Numbered from the stretch's first letter, positions 13,385 to 27,800 are shown. The stretch is DNA of 64,000 nucleotides from Hymenolepis diminuta (GCA_900708905.1 CAADRB010000031.1:1249638-1313637); one strand, 5' to 3'. Translations and numbers: made by a program. The notes: generated from the letters alone by a model not told the origin.

Positions 13385-16300
13385 GGGTCGATACGTTCAC
13401 AATTTGATGAAGAGAGCGAATGCAGACTCACTCTGTGAAGATACATCGGCAGATACAATAATTTTAAAGTGAGTGTGAGTCATAATAGATTAAGAAGTTA
13501 CCAGGTGGAGTGGTTTAAATGTGGGTATGGTAAAAGTTTAAGTCTATATGTCATCATTGGAGTGAATATCAGCGGTTTTGGATGGGGAGGGAGGAAGTTT
13601 GATAAATAACGTGATAGATATATTCGAATAGATATGCACTGCCAGTTAGTGATAAAAAACTAAGCCTGGATATACGTTCAAATCAGCCATCATTGAAGCA
13701 CTCATCAAGATAGTTATGGAAATTTCAACTTTGTTTGTTAGTCAAGTCCGCTTATACTTTCACATCATAACCTCAAGACACTGCTTTGAAGAAATGGTCG
13801 AAATTTCTGACCTGAATGCAATATTTGGTAATTGGTAATTTCCAAACCCACTGAGGGATAAGTATCTTCAACACTCATCTTGAACTGTGCAACGATAATT
13901 CACATCTTTGATGAGAATCCTACACTCTACTGCCCCATCTTTTTCAATATTAATCAATGCGGATGGTCAGTTAGCTCACTTAATGAGCACTGATGAGTAC
14001 CGAATCTCTGATCTGCTGTTCATGATAGTTCAGGTAAAATGCATTACTATCACTATGATTAAATCATTTATTAATTACTTTGATAATAGCAAACAAGATG
14101 CTAAAAATAGGAGGATATGCGGTCTATATAGTTTGTCTATTCTCATCTGTAGAATTTTGTGGATAAAATTGGAAGACTGAAGTCAGTTTGCGATGAGTCA
14201 TTTGTTTGCCTAAACTGACTCAGTTGATTCATCCTTTAGTAATGCTTCACTTCTGATGATATCGTTAAGTGATTAACTTGTTTGCTGAAAGAACTGGTTA
14301 ATGGCAACAATTGGACCTAAAAATAAACCAATAAATTCTGAAAAATGATTACTACCCTCAGAGGTTGGAAATGTTATATGGACAGCATGCCATATTTCAA
14401 ATAGCCACACAAATTGTTGAAAATATGAGAAAGAAGTATTGATAGATTTTGTTAGCATTTTAATTAATTGAGGTAACAGGGTAACAATGCTAACCTTTAT
14501 TTTTTTCCCAGAATTCAGAGGATGAAGAGCTTTACGGTAGAAATATTATTTCTACAACCAATAATAACTTTAAAGCACTTTCCAACATTCATTATGATCT
14601 TAGACAAGTCACACTTAAAGCCTTTTGTATGGAAAGATTCACTTTTGATTGAAATTTAAAGGAACACTAAATATTGTCCCCGTAATAACTAATAATCTTC
14701 CTAAAAGCAAGCATAATTTAACAGAACCTCCCAAATTAAAGGACCGAGTATTAGAGCACTGTAAGAAATAACAGAGAAAGAGAGGCAAGGTAGAAATTAA
14801 AACCTAGACGAGCAGGGGATAAGTGTTTGCAAAGCGGGAGTGGAGAAGGGGTTATGATCAGGAGTGGATTGTTATACTTCCTTTTTTCGCCTGATGAGCA
14901 ACCAGTAAAAAAATTGAGGCTTCCAGAGTAGTGCTGATATACAAGTTAACACGTACGTTCCAGAGACTGCCACAATTTCATCCTTCTAGAGATGAGCATC
15001 AACCAATACAGATGATCATCCCCACCACTGGTTGTGTAGCGATAGGCACCCATCTCTTGATCACTGATTTAGATCTTCTTAATTCATCTAGGAGTACACC
15101 AGTTATACAAAAATGATTGTGGCACTACAAGGAGTAGATGTTCAGACTAAGCTACCATTTTCAAATGGCACAAATCAATTTAATTCAATGTAGGTCCTCA
15201 AGCTAAAATTATATTAAAGTAGATGTCCGATTTGCGTGTTAAAGTGTATGTATTTAATTTCCTAAACTAGAACACCTGATCAATGATCGGTAGTGCGGTA
15301 CAAGTTGCACCTGTTAATGACTGATAGGCCTAAACGTCCCATACTTAATTGCCACCACCGCGGCTTCCTGATAAGAATAGACGGTTGCTACCACGTCAGC
15401 TCACTTGCCCGGGGTGTTGCTAAGCCACTGGAGAAGATAGACAGCATCTTCACCACGATTAAAGCGCTCGAGACCCTTATATCAAGCAGGTGGTTCTGCT
15501 ATGATAAGACAACTTTGAATTTTTTGGACAAGTTCTGAGAGGGGGGAAAGACAGTTGGGAAAATTGATGGAGGTATTTGGTGAGGGAAGTAAGTTTAATA
15601 AAACTAGTCGACTTGAAAATTGATATTTGCGATGTTTCAGTAGTAACTAACAAATTATCAAGATTTCATTCTATTTCCGCAGTGTTTTGAATGTGAAATG
15701 TATCGTTCATTATTTACTTCATAAATTGCCCATAGGAAAGCGTAATGAAGTAATTTGTTCACTATGAAGGTAAATTCTAGAAGTTTCTAAACGGCTATTG
15801 TTATTGTCCATGGTAGCTCAAAAATAGTAATTTTATTAAGTGGGAAGCATCCACATAACCTGAAAAATGAACAATTCCAACAAGCTGCGAAAAGGAAGAG
15901 TGGATCAAGAATAAGTAGTTAATGAAGCTAGGCCACCAGAAAGATTTACCTTCTTTTAAACATTTAAAACACTGAGTCGTCCATATTCGTATTAGAAATT
16001 TAGATACCTCTAAAATGTCTTCTTATTCAATTGTAAGGAGTTGATTCTCAACTTTATGCGTGAGATTGTCAGCAATATTTAGAATTTGTTGACCGGTTGG
16101 TCTAATTCAGTGATTGGTCATTCCGCCTCAATTTGTCTGGACATTCTCACAGCATGGACCAGATAGATGATAATGAGAATGACATTTAAGAGGCAAACAT
16201 GTCCCAAGCAACTTCATTTGTGTTTCGTACGCATTTTTTTGGCCCTTCTAGTTTAAGATATTTAATAGCCTCGAAACTCAATTTGAAAGGCTGGATTTGT

Positions 16301-18481
16301 AAGAACATGGGCTCGTGTTGAATTATTTCACAAAGCAGTATAAATATAACTATTTTTTGTCTCCAAGTAAAATGTTAGATAATGGTAACTGCATTGCTGA
16401 AAGGCGTAAAAATAGCAGATACAATTTGATCTGCAATACTGGAGATGAGATTATTACTATCTTGGGATCAGAACATTTTAGAGATATGCAAAGAAAAAGT
16501 GGCCAACAACCGTATAAGCTGGTACTTTTAATTCACAAAATTTAATTTTGTGTAGATTAAATATTGCATTTTCAATCTGGAATACATTTTTCGTCCGATG
16601 CGAATATTTAGGTTAATGTTTAGATAAGATATGCATTTATTGCATAGTAGTAGAATAAATTCTTCTGTACTTATTAAAATTAAAGTAAGTTGAATAAATT
16701 TATGATTGAAAAGGTACTAATCGTTTTTATTAAAACATTGGACGAAATAAGCATGTTTTAGGTAACTGGGGCGATCGTGAAGAATTTTTTCACCATTTGA
16801 ACAATTTAGATTAAAATTTAATGCGCGGTGAATGGCATTAGATGTTGTAAGAAGAACATCTCAGTAAAATTTGACCTGTAACTGAAATGAAGCGTGTCAA
16901 GAGCGACCTTAAAATGAACACCTGTAAATGCTTAAGTGACCGTATGAATTCTGAAAAAAGCTTGCCATTAATAAAATAATTCCCACTTCAATGTTCTCCA
17001 TTAGTATGTTTTAAAAAATATTTTTTGTTTTTTATGGGAAGGGTTGAGTAACGATATAGGTGATAAATACATATTCTTTGAAAAGGAGAGCAGATATACT
17101 TGTTTAAAACTGAGTTTTAAGGATATCATGAACCAATTTTTCAGTAAAAGGAAGGGAATATATCCGCATAATAAGAAAGATTGCTTAAATCGTCTTGGCC
17201 GATGTCAGTTAAATACACGTGACCTGCGAAAAATAATTTATACATCGAAATAGCATGATTAAACATGCAATTCAAGTCAATACTAATCATGAACTATAAT
17301 TTGGGAAGCTTATAGTCAGAATCTGAAGTTAGAGCTTTGAAACTTTAAGTCATGCTTAAGTTAACCATTCATATGAAGTAAAATGCAGGTTGGATTAGTT
17401 CAGATTTGAAATGAGGTAGGGCTCTTTCGATAACGCGACAGTTATTAGTTTTCAAATCAATTGCTTCTTTCCCTCCATATCTGAACTATATTATTGTTCC
17501 GTATGTTAAGGTACTTCTCGTGATTAGGGCCGAAAAAATAAGTGCAGTATCAGTAATAACAAAAAGAAAAAAAGAGAACTTGTTTACTAAAATTGGATTA
17601 GTAGCACTAGTAATATTAACGCGCTAGCGGAGAGTGATGATTAATAAAACAGCTTGTCTTGTTACTAACACGATTTAAGTAGAAAAAAAGTGTACACAAG
17701 GGATAAAATGAGAAAAGTATCTGGATAAATACCTAAAGAGTGCTCTCATAGAGGATAAAATTTGCATTTAATTTAATATAGAAGTACAATTATGTAACAT
17801 GAGATTAGTTAGAAAATAAAGTAAATGAGGTATTGCCAAAATATGGCTAATTACAACGGGAGTTAAATAAGGTGCGATAAATGAAAAATTAGAATTTCTG
17901 TCAATGTTCAACTTCTTATACTTTTAAATTTTATTTAAAACTTTGATTGTGCAAATCAGCTTAAGCTTTGTCATAAAAAATAATGTGCAACAGATAAAAA
18001 ACTTAAAACAATTTCGCTCTCCATTCTTCGTAATAAATAAGATAATTTATAACAAATTAAATTCTAAATAATTTATCGATAACAAGCTTAACATATGTTA
18101 CGGCATTAATGATGTTGATGATGAATGAATATATGGACTTAATCTGCGATTGCAATTTTCTAAGGTGCCATTTTGCAGAACAAATTGTAAGTTTTCGAAT
18201 AAACGTCTGGTAGACTATATAAAGTTTCAAATTATCTTTGTATTTGAAATATCAAGGTCTGTGATTTAGTGCAAATTTTGCATAACAGGGTCTGTAATCG
18301 TGGAAATATATCCGGTTTATGATAATTAAGATTGCATTCTCTCTCAAATAAGCATTTTATCAGTTAAGAAGTTAAATATATGAGAGAAAATACATAATTG
18401 TTTATGTTTCCGGTTTCTAGCATTTATCAATTGATAAAACGTTGGAGTGTTTTTGACTAAATTGACATTAATGCAGTTTCT

Positions 18482-18505
18482 CACTATTTAGATTTCGAAT
18501 AAAAG
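18482..18505 (+). promoter_or_regulatory. 3' splice acceptor and 5' leader of corepressor mRNA
   Basis: The sequence gcagtttctcactatttag (ending 18491) is a good pyrimidine-rich 3' splice site only 14 nt before the start codon at 18506. It could receive a spliced leader, since trans-splicing is known in flatworms including tapeworms, or join an upstream 5'UTR exon in cis. An in-frame TAA (18500-18502) just before AAG-ATG supports this ATG as the start. Confidence 0.5.
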
Positions 18506-18860
18506 ATGGGAGGTGCCTATTCAACTCCCGGTGGCAGCGGTAGTGGAGCGGGGGGAAACGGAGGTCAACCTTCTGGTGGAGCTGGCCGATTTTCCGACTC
18601 AAGAAGCAACAGTGCTAGCAGTGCACAAGGTCATTCCCTTCTTGATCAGAACTCCTTACCATGGCTTAACCAGCTACGCAGTGGTCAACTGGCTCCTTCT
18701 GCTGGTGGTGGCAAAATTGGGGGTCCTCAAATGAGAGGTCCTCAGCCTCTTCAAGTACCACAACTGCAGCCTCCACAACAATCCCAGTCTGGTTCACAAC
18801 CCGGTATCGAGGAGATCATCGCTAATATTTCTCGAACGAATCCCAATTTTCTGTATTCTT
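18506..18860 (+). CDS. NCOR: corepressor exon 1, with CoRNR-like motif
   Basis: Encodes residues 1-118, Gly/Ser/Gln/Pro-rich, beginning MGGAYST. It ends in GIEEIIANI (18803-18829), which fits the CoRNR box pattern [I/L]xx[I/V]I used by corepressors to bind nuclear receptors. The donor is gtaggt at 18861; joining to exon 2 gives NFLYS-L-DQLLESYR. If the intron is not removed, the frame runs on to 18928 and encodes a hydrophobic C-terminal tail. Confidence 0.8.
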
Positions 18861-21800
18861 GTAGGTTTTCTTGTTGCTTGATCGTCACCTTAGCAATAAT
18901 ATTTTTCCTCATTGTTCTCAGTTTTTGATAAGAAAAGAGGCGTAAATATCTATTATCTATGTGCTCTAATCAGATATCTGAAAGTATCACTATTTTGTTT
19001 GCCATTTTTACTCGGTTTGTAGCAAACATTAACCAAAAACCTCACGTCGCTTTTCTCGAGCTTGGAAAAAAGTGAGGTGTTTTATTACTAATCGGTCTTT
19101 TTAAAGTCTAGCTATGTAATCAAATATTCATTTGCATTGTGCTGTTAAGATAAAACTAATTAAAACAATCTTTTATCACTTTCAGTCTGAAGACATAAAT
19201 ATCTACTCTCCTAGTTTACAACTGTGACTTAATATAAACCCTACAGTCTAGTGAACTTGAATGTTTTTTAGTTTTCATGAAGCTCTGAAGTTTGTTGTCA
19301 TTTATCGAATAATTTTCTCTCCGTAATGCTCTGAGACTCATTTAGTTTCATCAGTCCGGTCGTATATTTTTCGTGTCTAAGTTTAGTGATTATGCCTCAT
19401 TCGCTTTAGACCTTATTTTAATCCTAACTGTATAAATACAATAAGGTAAAACATCGCAATAAGATTAATCCTTCTTTTTCCTCCAGGCACTCATTATATT
19501 TTTAAACGGTCCTGAAACTTGTTTTGGGTGGGTCAGTTTTGTTTATCACTCTTTGAGGTCAAGAACAATGAGTTTCTTGCGTCAGGTCGGCGGTGTCGCC
19601 ACATATTTCTTTAATATATTGTCGATTCTTATGCTTTTATTTTATTTGAAGGCTTGTTCTATAACTGTTAGATTGTTCGTTAAATACATATATGATCGAA
19701 CTGATCCCTTAATGCAAAGGGACTAAGAGTGTTAGTGTAACTTGGGAAAGTTATTTACCATGTTAATCAAAAGAGGACAAAAATTCTCTTCACAGATGAA
19801 TTCAAATGGTCCTTTTTTTACCATATAGGAAGTTGGGGGGAGTTGTAAGGACAGCATTAATTTTTTAATATAGTTATTAAGTAAATCGTAACTGGATAAT
19901 CATACGATAATCTAGCTCATGAGATTACATAACACACTAATAAAATCTACAGAAATACTTTTAATAAATAAAATTCCAATAGACTGAGGTAGTCTAATTT
20001 ATATTATCTTTATAATCTTTTCTCTTAATAAAGGTTAAAAATGTATTCAATTTTCCCCTTTGCAGGAAGATTTATGGTAAAATGTAAGTTAATACAGCTA
20101 TTTAGAGGTCTCCCTATTTTTACTGTACTATGCCTTGCTTATTTATAGTAAATGTCTCAGGTTTTGTATAGAGAAGCCGTGCGTAGTTTATTCATGTTTT
20201 TACTGTATTTAGGAGATACATGGTAATGAAAGTGGGTATTATCAAATAAACAGGTTTTCCTTTTACTCCCAGGCCCATTTGAGAAAACTACATCATGGGA
20301 GACTCGCTTTTTGCTGCCTCTTCTATTAACCATGCTTTATCAGTGTGATTGGCCGTTCCACTCGATAAACACCTCCGACATCTGCTGCGCCAAAGGCGTA
20401 GAAAAGTGCTTGCGTTTATCGTATCCTATGCGTACCTACATATTTCTTAATGTCCAATGAAGTACATTTTTTCAACATGAATATTAGATATGGGAAAGAA
20501 TTTTCAGATCTCTGTAACTGATAAAACGGCATTTTAGCAAGCTTAGACAGAATATTAAATTCGGTTTGGTTACTCATTTAAGGTTCTGGTTCCCTTTGTA
20601 CAAATTTCAAAGTCGAATGAAGGAAAACCTTTCCAGTGCTCATCTTAGCAGAAGATTGGCAACCTTTCATGAGAAACTCGCATTCTGCCGCGTTCATAAT
20701 CTTATTTCCCGTCGTTAGGGGTACATCAGTCTCGTAATGTTTGATTTAGCAGATCTACACGTTGAGAACTGTCATCTACACATTCCGTTATATATTTGGT
20801 GTTACAATAGTATTAATCGCTGTATTCCAATCACAGGATAATTATCATTTACTGCCATTTTAAGTGGATCAACTTCTGGAGAGCTATCGAAATCAACAGC
20901 AGCAACAGTCTCAGCAGCACTACCAGTCTCAACTGTTGGCTGCTGCTCAAATCTCTCAAGCAGCAGCGACGGCGACTGCTGTCTCTCGGTCTCGTTCACC
21001 CATCCTCGTTCATCATCAGCAGTCCCCTCAAACGACTGGCGTCTCTCGTCCCTCCAGTGGTTCCTTGGGTGGTCTTGCTGGCCAATCAACTTCAGGTAAT
21101 GCTTATCTACTGGAAATTTTCTGTTATCTAATCTAACTAATTATATGTCTCTGGTAGAGAGAAAAAAAAATTTGGCCCTAACGAACTCTATTCAACCATA
21201 ACGTTTCGATAAGTGATATGAAACGGATACATAGATTGCCAATGGATAAAATGGAGTCAGGTATTAAGAACATCATATACTTCTTGAAACATCTTTTAAG
21301 CCTCACAGAAACTTGTTTTCGGGTTCGCTTGAAGTCCAGCATGTGAATGCGGTTTTTCTAGGCAACCCATTCCATGTTCGGAGATGCGTTCTGTTGATTG
21401 ATTCGACTCCAATCTGCTCTATCTTGTATGTAGTTCTACTGTAGATTTTCCACCAAACCGTTGGATGAATAGCTCACGAGAATCTCTTTCAATATTTCCG
21501 CCTCATTCCTTCCTCCGTTAAACTTGGTCTTTTTTCTTCGTTCGAGGCTTTCCTTCTGACGCCTTGAACAGAATACTGCTTTCGTAATTGATTTTTGAAT
21601 GCATTTATTTTCCGTTTTCAATTTTATTCCTACTGCAGCAACAATTCAGGATGTTTCTTCTTTTTTTAAAAAAATCCCTTCTACAGGACTAAAACTATCG
21701 TCCATCATGTACAGCTGAATGAGATAATTTCAGTGTTTTTTTTTCAGAATGATGGAAGGTTAGCCTGAAGGAAGAGACTTCTACAGAACAGATGTAGTTT

Positions 21801-24800
21801 ACTTATTTTTTCAGTGGTTCCATACCAATTTTGTTTACTTACATCCAACTTTTTTTCTTCACCTATTGACTATATGTCATACTCCGTTAGAGCATGTTTT
21901 TGGATGTCCAATTATATTAATTGTCAAATTTAGGTATTTGCTGATTAAGTCCAATTATTAACAAGGTCAGTGTATAAGTACCTACTAAATGAGCGGATTA
22001 ACAAAGTCCGACTTCAAAGACTTTGCAACGATTTTGCTGGAAGTAAAGTGCCTCTGGTTTCTAGTCATTTCTGGCTTTAAAACTGGCATAAAAAAGTGAT
22101 AATCTTGACGTGGTTAATGAACTCAAATGACCATGCTCAATCTCTAATCTGCTGTAATTTTTTCTGTTTAGGTCGACCAGGTTCAGCCACATCTCTACCT
22201 TTCAATCAGGGTCGGGGTAGTAGTGCAAGCGGAGGAGTGAAATACAGCCAACAATCAACTGGACAACTCTCCGAACAAATAGCTGCTGCGGCCGCCGCAG
22301 CAGCTGCTGCAGGAGCTTATCCCCATTTGTCCTCATCTGCTTCTGGTTCTTCCCTTCGGCAACCTCCCTCATCCTCCTCATATAATGCTATTCCTAGCAA
22401 TACGACAACTGCTACCGCTGCTCAGTTGCACCAAGCATATGCTGCGTTGGGAGCTCTAGGTTCTGCTGCGAGTTATGGTGAAAATCTCCAGGAATTGGTA
22501 AGTTTTAAGTCGAGTCAAACGATAGGTGATTAATTTGTATGGTTAAAGTGAGCGTACTTAGAAATTCGAAACGGATAGAGATGAAAGGGTGTGAATTGTA
22601 TATCTATCACTTTAGAGTTCACAGGTTTGATGCTCATTAACACACTTCCACTGAACTAAATGAACTGTCGTACTTAGTGAACTTCTTTAAGATAGTGGTC
22701 CACCTTGAGTGAACACTGCTTATTGAGCTCTGCTAACTCTTGGGTCCGTTGTGTTAGGACCATGTAAGCTACCTAGAGTTGTTCTTCTTTAACTACGGAA
22801 GATCGAATGAAATGAAGTTGAAAGACCGAAAATCACAATTAAATAAACTGGTTAGTAGGCACTGGACATCATGAACAAGAATTAACTTAGCAATCCAGAT
22901 GATGAATCATGGAATTAGAATTAGGAAATATGAACATCCCATAAGGTAAGTATTACACAACTCAGATCCAAAGATTAAATGAAATAAAACTCGTGCCTTG
23001 ACGTTAGTTTCCACTTTTTTTGTGAATCTCTTCCTCACTCAAATCAGGGCTTACTGTTAATCTATTTCAATTGCCTTCTCAGTAAAAATGGTAAATTGCC
23101 GTGCGCAATAATAATTATACGCAGTAATTTCAACCTATCTTTGTATTTGGAGAGCTGTCTACTACAATATTATGAAGGAAATTATAGCGATAACATTGCT
23201 ACTGGGATATTGTGAATGCCTTCAGGACTTATTTATTTCTATTCAGTGAGAACTTTTAATGAACATAATGCCTATCATGCACTTCCAGTCGTTGTTTTTG
23301 TATATTAAGGCTGTCTTATACCCGCGACGTAATATAAATTCTAGTTTCTACCGCTGCGATCTAGGTGCATATTAGATGTCAGGCTGCAGTTGATTCAGTC
23401 TCAGTGGGTAAGCTTTAACTTTCTCCAGTTTTATATAGCAACGCTTTAATCCAAACTTCTTCCTTACTATTTAGACTCGAGGTGCTCAGTCAAGTACAGG
23501 AATGCCGTCCTCAAAACGAATGCGTTTGATTTCCTCGTCGGGCTCTTCGGGAGTGCCTCCAACAGCAGTCACTCCTTCCTCATCCTCTCCCTACCACCTT
23601 CAACAGCAGCAATCTTCCTCCGCTGTTGCATCTCGCCAGCAAGTCCAAGCTGCTCAACAACAGGCCGCCGCTCAAGAAATGTTGAACAGACAGCTCCTGC
23701 AGACATCGGCTAACAATCGGAATGCAATCATTGCCTTCTTTTCGAATGCCGCCGCTCAACAACAGGCCCAGGCTCAGGCTCAGCAACAAGCTCAGGCTCA
23801 GCAACAGGCTCAACAAGCCGCTGCCGCTTTAGCTGCTGCAGCTCAAAGTGGAAGGGCATCGGTCTCGTCGGGTTACTATCAAGGAGGAGGAGGTGGATCA
23901 GATGCCTATGGACAGAGAGGAGGTGCTGGTGGTGTTCAGAGGCAACCTGGGGTGAGTTATAGCTTTTTAAAAAGTGTCAGCGCAGCTGTTATACTTCGTC
24001 TGCAATTTCAGCATTTTCTGGTTCGATGTCCATCGTTTTACATCCAGGTATATGAATAGCTAACAGTACTGGTTAATTCTGATTAATAATTGAGGTCAGA
24101 TGGTGGCAAAATTCGAGTTCCTCATCCGAGGCTCTATAATGCTACTCCTCTATCCAAAATGAGTGTTGGAATACGCTTTTCTAAGTGGCCTTGGGTATTA
24201 TTTCCATGATTTGGTTTATTATAGCGGCTCCAAATCCTCAAAGGAAGGTGATAGTGAAATAGCCCATTTTGAGCGTGAAATGAATAGTTGAAATGAAGAC
24301 AAATATACAGAAAAAAAGCAAGCGAAAAGGTTAATCACATGAAATTGTCGGTTAACAAAGGAGATACTAACCAAAGGTAAAAGTGGTTAAGTCTGTCTTT
24401 GGAAACCGGGTGAAAATGGCGGAGACTTCTAAAGAGAAGCCGCTATAGGTTAACTTATTTTGCGACGTAAACATATGCACCGTTAGAGCATTTTATTCAT
24501 TCATTTGAGTAAATGCAACCTGATAGCATATCAAACATTCAGGACTTGTTGAATCCTCATGGTGCACGTACTTGACTTATCTTTTTCTCTGTTCTGCCTA
24601 ATCCAGGATAGGTGTATATTCAAGCTTGTTAATCTGCAATATCATATGATGAGGATTTCGTCATGTTGTTAAGATATTGCTGAGCTCACTGATTCAGTGT
24701 ATTGTCTATCTAAATCGAAGGTAATGTAAGAATATGCATGCGTTTGGACAACATGGAGATGAAAATTACCAGCAGACAAAGATAACTTTAAGTAATCAAA

Positions 24801-27800
24801 ATCTGTTACGAGTCTAATTAAGCGTAAAATGCGTAAGTTGGAATTGGAGACAATGAAAAAAAGAATGAACCAGTACACTTATTTAAGGCATCTCTTTGAA
24901 GGGCTGTACTAGATTCGCTTATTCATTTAGGTAAGGCCTAATGATTTCTTCCTTGTTAGAATAAACTACACTGATATAATGGTACATTGTTACTATGGTA
25001 TTATATAGGTACTGTAGTCCATACCCAGACAAAGAAGAGAGCTTGCTACCATCGCTTTCTGATCCGTTGGCCTGCTCGGTCTCTATGTATCACCTCTCTA
25101 CTGACTCATATCTCTGCCCCAACCGTCAATTGCTCAGTAAACAAAGAACATAGAATCAATCAGCTGTACTATCACACCCCATTTCACCTATTACTCATAA
25201 CCCGGAGTATCCATTAAAATAGCTCTAATTCCAATAGTCAAGCTGCTGTAAGAGTCGGGCCGAGTTTGATTAGATATTCCCTTTTAGAAGTGTTGACCTT
25301 CCTAAGGCTAACAGGAATGAGAAGATCAAGAGTTGAGTTGGATACATGTTTATTGGACAATTGGATTTAAATGAGAGTGGATAGAAGGAAAGGATGTGGA
25401 GCGGAATCGGAAGGAGAGGTGGGCGTTAGTACTGAACGAGGGCAACCCGGGCTGCAAGAAACAGGTGAAGCGAGCTTTTTAGGGCATTTCGTAGATTTCG
25501 CGTTATTTATTCATTAATGAGCAATTGACAGCGCGCAAGTAATGTGGGAGACCATTTGATCAACTAAAGCGACTTTTCACTTCCCAATTAATTTATAAGA
25601 ACTGTTTATGTATAGACTACAAATAGGAGATGATTGGCTATTTGGTTGATCTGTGGATACCTAGAAAAAAAAGTAAACGAAAAATGCAGTGTCTAGGGAG
25701 CGAATTTTGTTCAAAGAATTTTCATGAATTCGGCTCAGACATCAATAATATTTTCTTCTTTGATTGTCTTTATGAAATTAGTTTGTCTATTGTCTTACAT
25801 TAAATTAATTAATTTCCGACGAATAAATTGAAGTTATTAGTAGAAACCAGCTAAACGAATTTCTTTTTGTTAACCTTAAAATAACAGATAGCTATATAAG
25901 TGTCTAAATTTAAATTCCTCCCAAGGTCATAGATGTCTAACTTTTTTCAGCATATATTTTCGCGCAGATTTTGCTTTTGCTCGAGGGACGTATTTTAGCT
26001 GTAAATGCGTTAAAAAATGTAAAGTTAAAAATGAAATTCTTACATATTTAATCAGAAGATCAAATTTTACCCAATTGATGCTGTGGTGTTTTATTTTAAA
26101 ATATACCCTACCTGTTGAAATGGTTAGTTGTTAGTTTCTCTTATTGGAGGCCTAAGAATTTTCTTTTAACTGTCCATCTTTCTGTATATTATTTTAGTCG
26201 AATCTTCTCGTCTCCTCACCAAACCAGTCTTCTGCTGCATCCTCAGCTGCCACAGCTTCGGCAGTCGCCGCCTATAATAACTTTGCAGCTCTAGCAGTCG
26301 CTGCTCAGCAGCAACAACAAAGATACCTTCATCCTTCTGTCTCCTCTTCTTCCTCTTCGACTTCTCGCCCAGGGGGAGGCTATAGAGGACCTAGTCAGCA
26401 ACCTACCCAGCCTCAACAAAGTGGCGGGGTGTATCATGGTGCTGGTGGGCATGCTATGCCCTCAGGAGGAGCTGGGAGTAATGTTCTGAGACAGCAGACC
26501 AAGGAACCTGCCTACCATCCACAGGTTAGAATCATATTATCTGTTGAGGGGTTAAAAAGTAATATTAAAGCTTAAATAGTAAATTCAGTCTAAGTTAGTA
26601 CCATAATTGCTCAATAATATGCAGATAAATGAAGACAGTGGTGAGCAGGACTTATTGGGGAGAAGCAGAAACCACGAGAGAGAAATGAGGGTGTGCTGGA
26701 TGTTGGTGTTCTTTTATGGTGTTAGCGTGTGTTGTATTTCAGTCAGAGAAAAATGGTTAGGAAAAGCTCGGCTTATGGAGATATATCTAATGAGTCAAAC
26801 TGCCTCACTTTTTGCTTACTGTGAATGATTTATATTCTCTTTCAATACCAGTCGCTACAGATTCAAAACGGCTGTAAATAGAGGCCTCTCTTGAGATAAA
26901 CGGTAGATAATTTACCTTAAAGCAACAACTAATTGCGTTTGAGTAAGAACCAAAGCGGTAGATAGAATGTCTTAACTCATAGTACTCAAATTGTGATTGA
27001 TAGTTTAAATATAGATCAATCATAAGAAGGGAACGCATGGCAGAAGAATAGGAAATCGTGTCTGGCAGTTTTGACAAGCGAGGAGAGAGTGAAGTGAATG
27101 AAAATGGTTAACACAGAATTCACGTGTGGGTAGTATGGCCTAAAGAAGAGTTTTAAAATATTTTATGGACAAGCCAATATAGAATGAAAGAGTTTAAAAG
27201 TCTGTATGAATGAGTAAGCTAAAATGGCAGACCATGAAACATTTTAGAGTACAAGAGTGAAAGGAAGCTACCGTATTGCAGCAGGGGATTGTGGTTGAAT
27301 GTAACTTCGGTCAAAGATTCTTATCGGTCCATTGTACGTTCGTGTTAATCCACTTCTCAGTTTTCTCTTTTCATCTTTCCAGGTGGAGGCTATTTCCCCA
27401 GCCCCAGAAGAAGCCCGATTGCTTGACGCTGTAGAAGTGAAACTACAGCGAGAACGCGAGGAAATGCAGCGTCGCCTGCATGAAATCGAAGCACGTATCA
27501 ACAAAGAGGAGAGCCATCTCCGTCACCTCATTGATCGTGAGTCGAGTCTCACTGCTGATCTCAAAAATGAGACTGCTAATCAACCCCCATCTGGGACTTT
27601 GCATAAAAATAAGGCTTCATTAAGTGATCCAGAGGATGAGAGAGCTTATGAAAATCCGATTCAAGTACACGCCTACTCCTATACTATTTAAATAGCATAC
27701 GTAAACCCCAACTTATCGATAATTTTTTGTTCCCACAGGCTCTCCTCTCCGAGACACGTTCTCGTGCAAAGAGGCAACATGACAGTCTGGCCGGATTGTG

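Larger units (their letters stand above)
1950..18491. other. 16.5-kb AT-rich gene-poor region
   Basis: No coding exon is supportable on either strand; the open frames are short, mostly lack good starts and resemble no family I know. The region holds two tRNA-derived SINE-like fragments (near 5615-5660 and 9128-9180), a 12-N gap at 13373-13384 and a locally GC-richer island at about 9880-10150. It lies immediately 5' of the corepressor gene, so it may contain that gene's promoter and any non-coding first exon. I cannot see where these are. Confidence 0.6.

Noticed and set aside
13245..13472. Open frames on both strands across the N gap
   Set aside because: They span unknown bases, start with non-ATG codons and have no recognisable sequence.
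15293..15538. 81-codon plus-strand open frame in the gene-poor region
   Set aside because: Starts with GTG, no recognised domain and no supporting splice partners.
21436..21621. Minus-strand 61-codon frame rich in Lys/Arg in corepressor intron 2
   Set aside because: Considered as a retrotransposon remnant, but no conserved reverse transcriptase or endonuclease motif can be identified.
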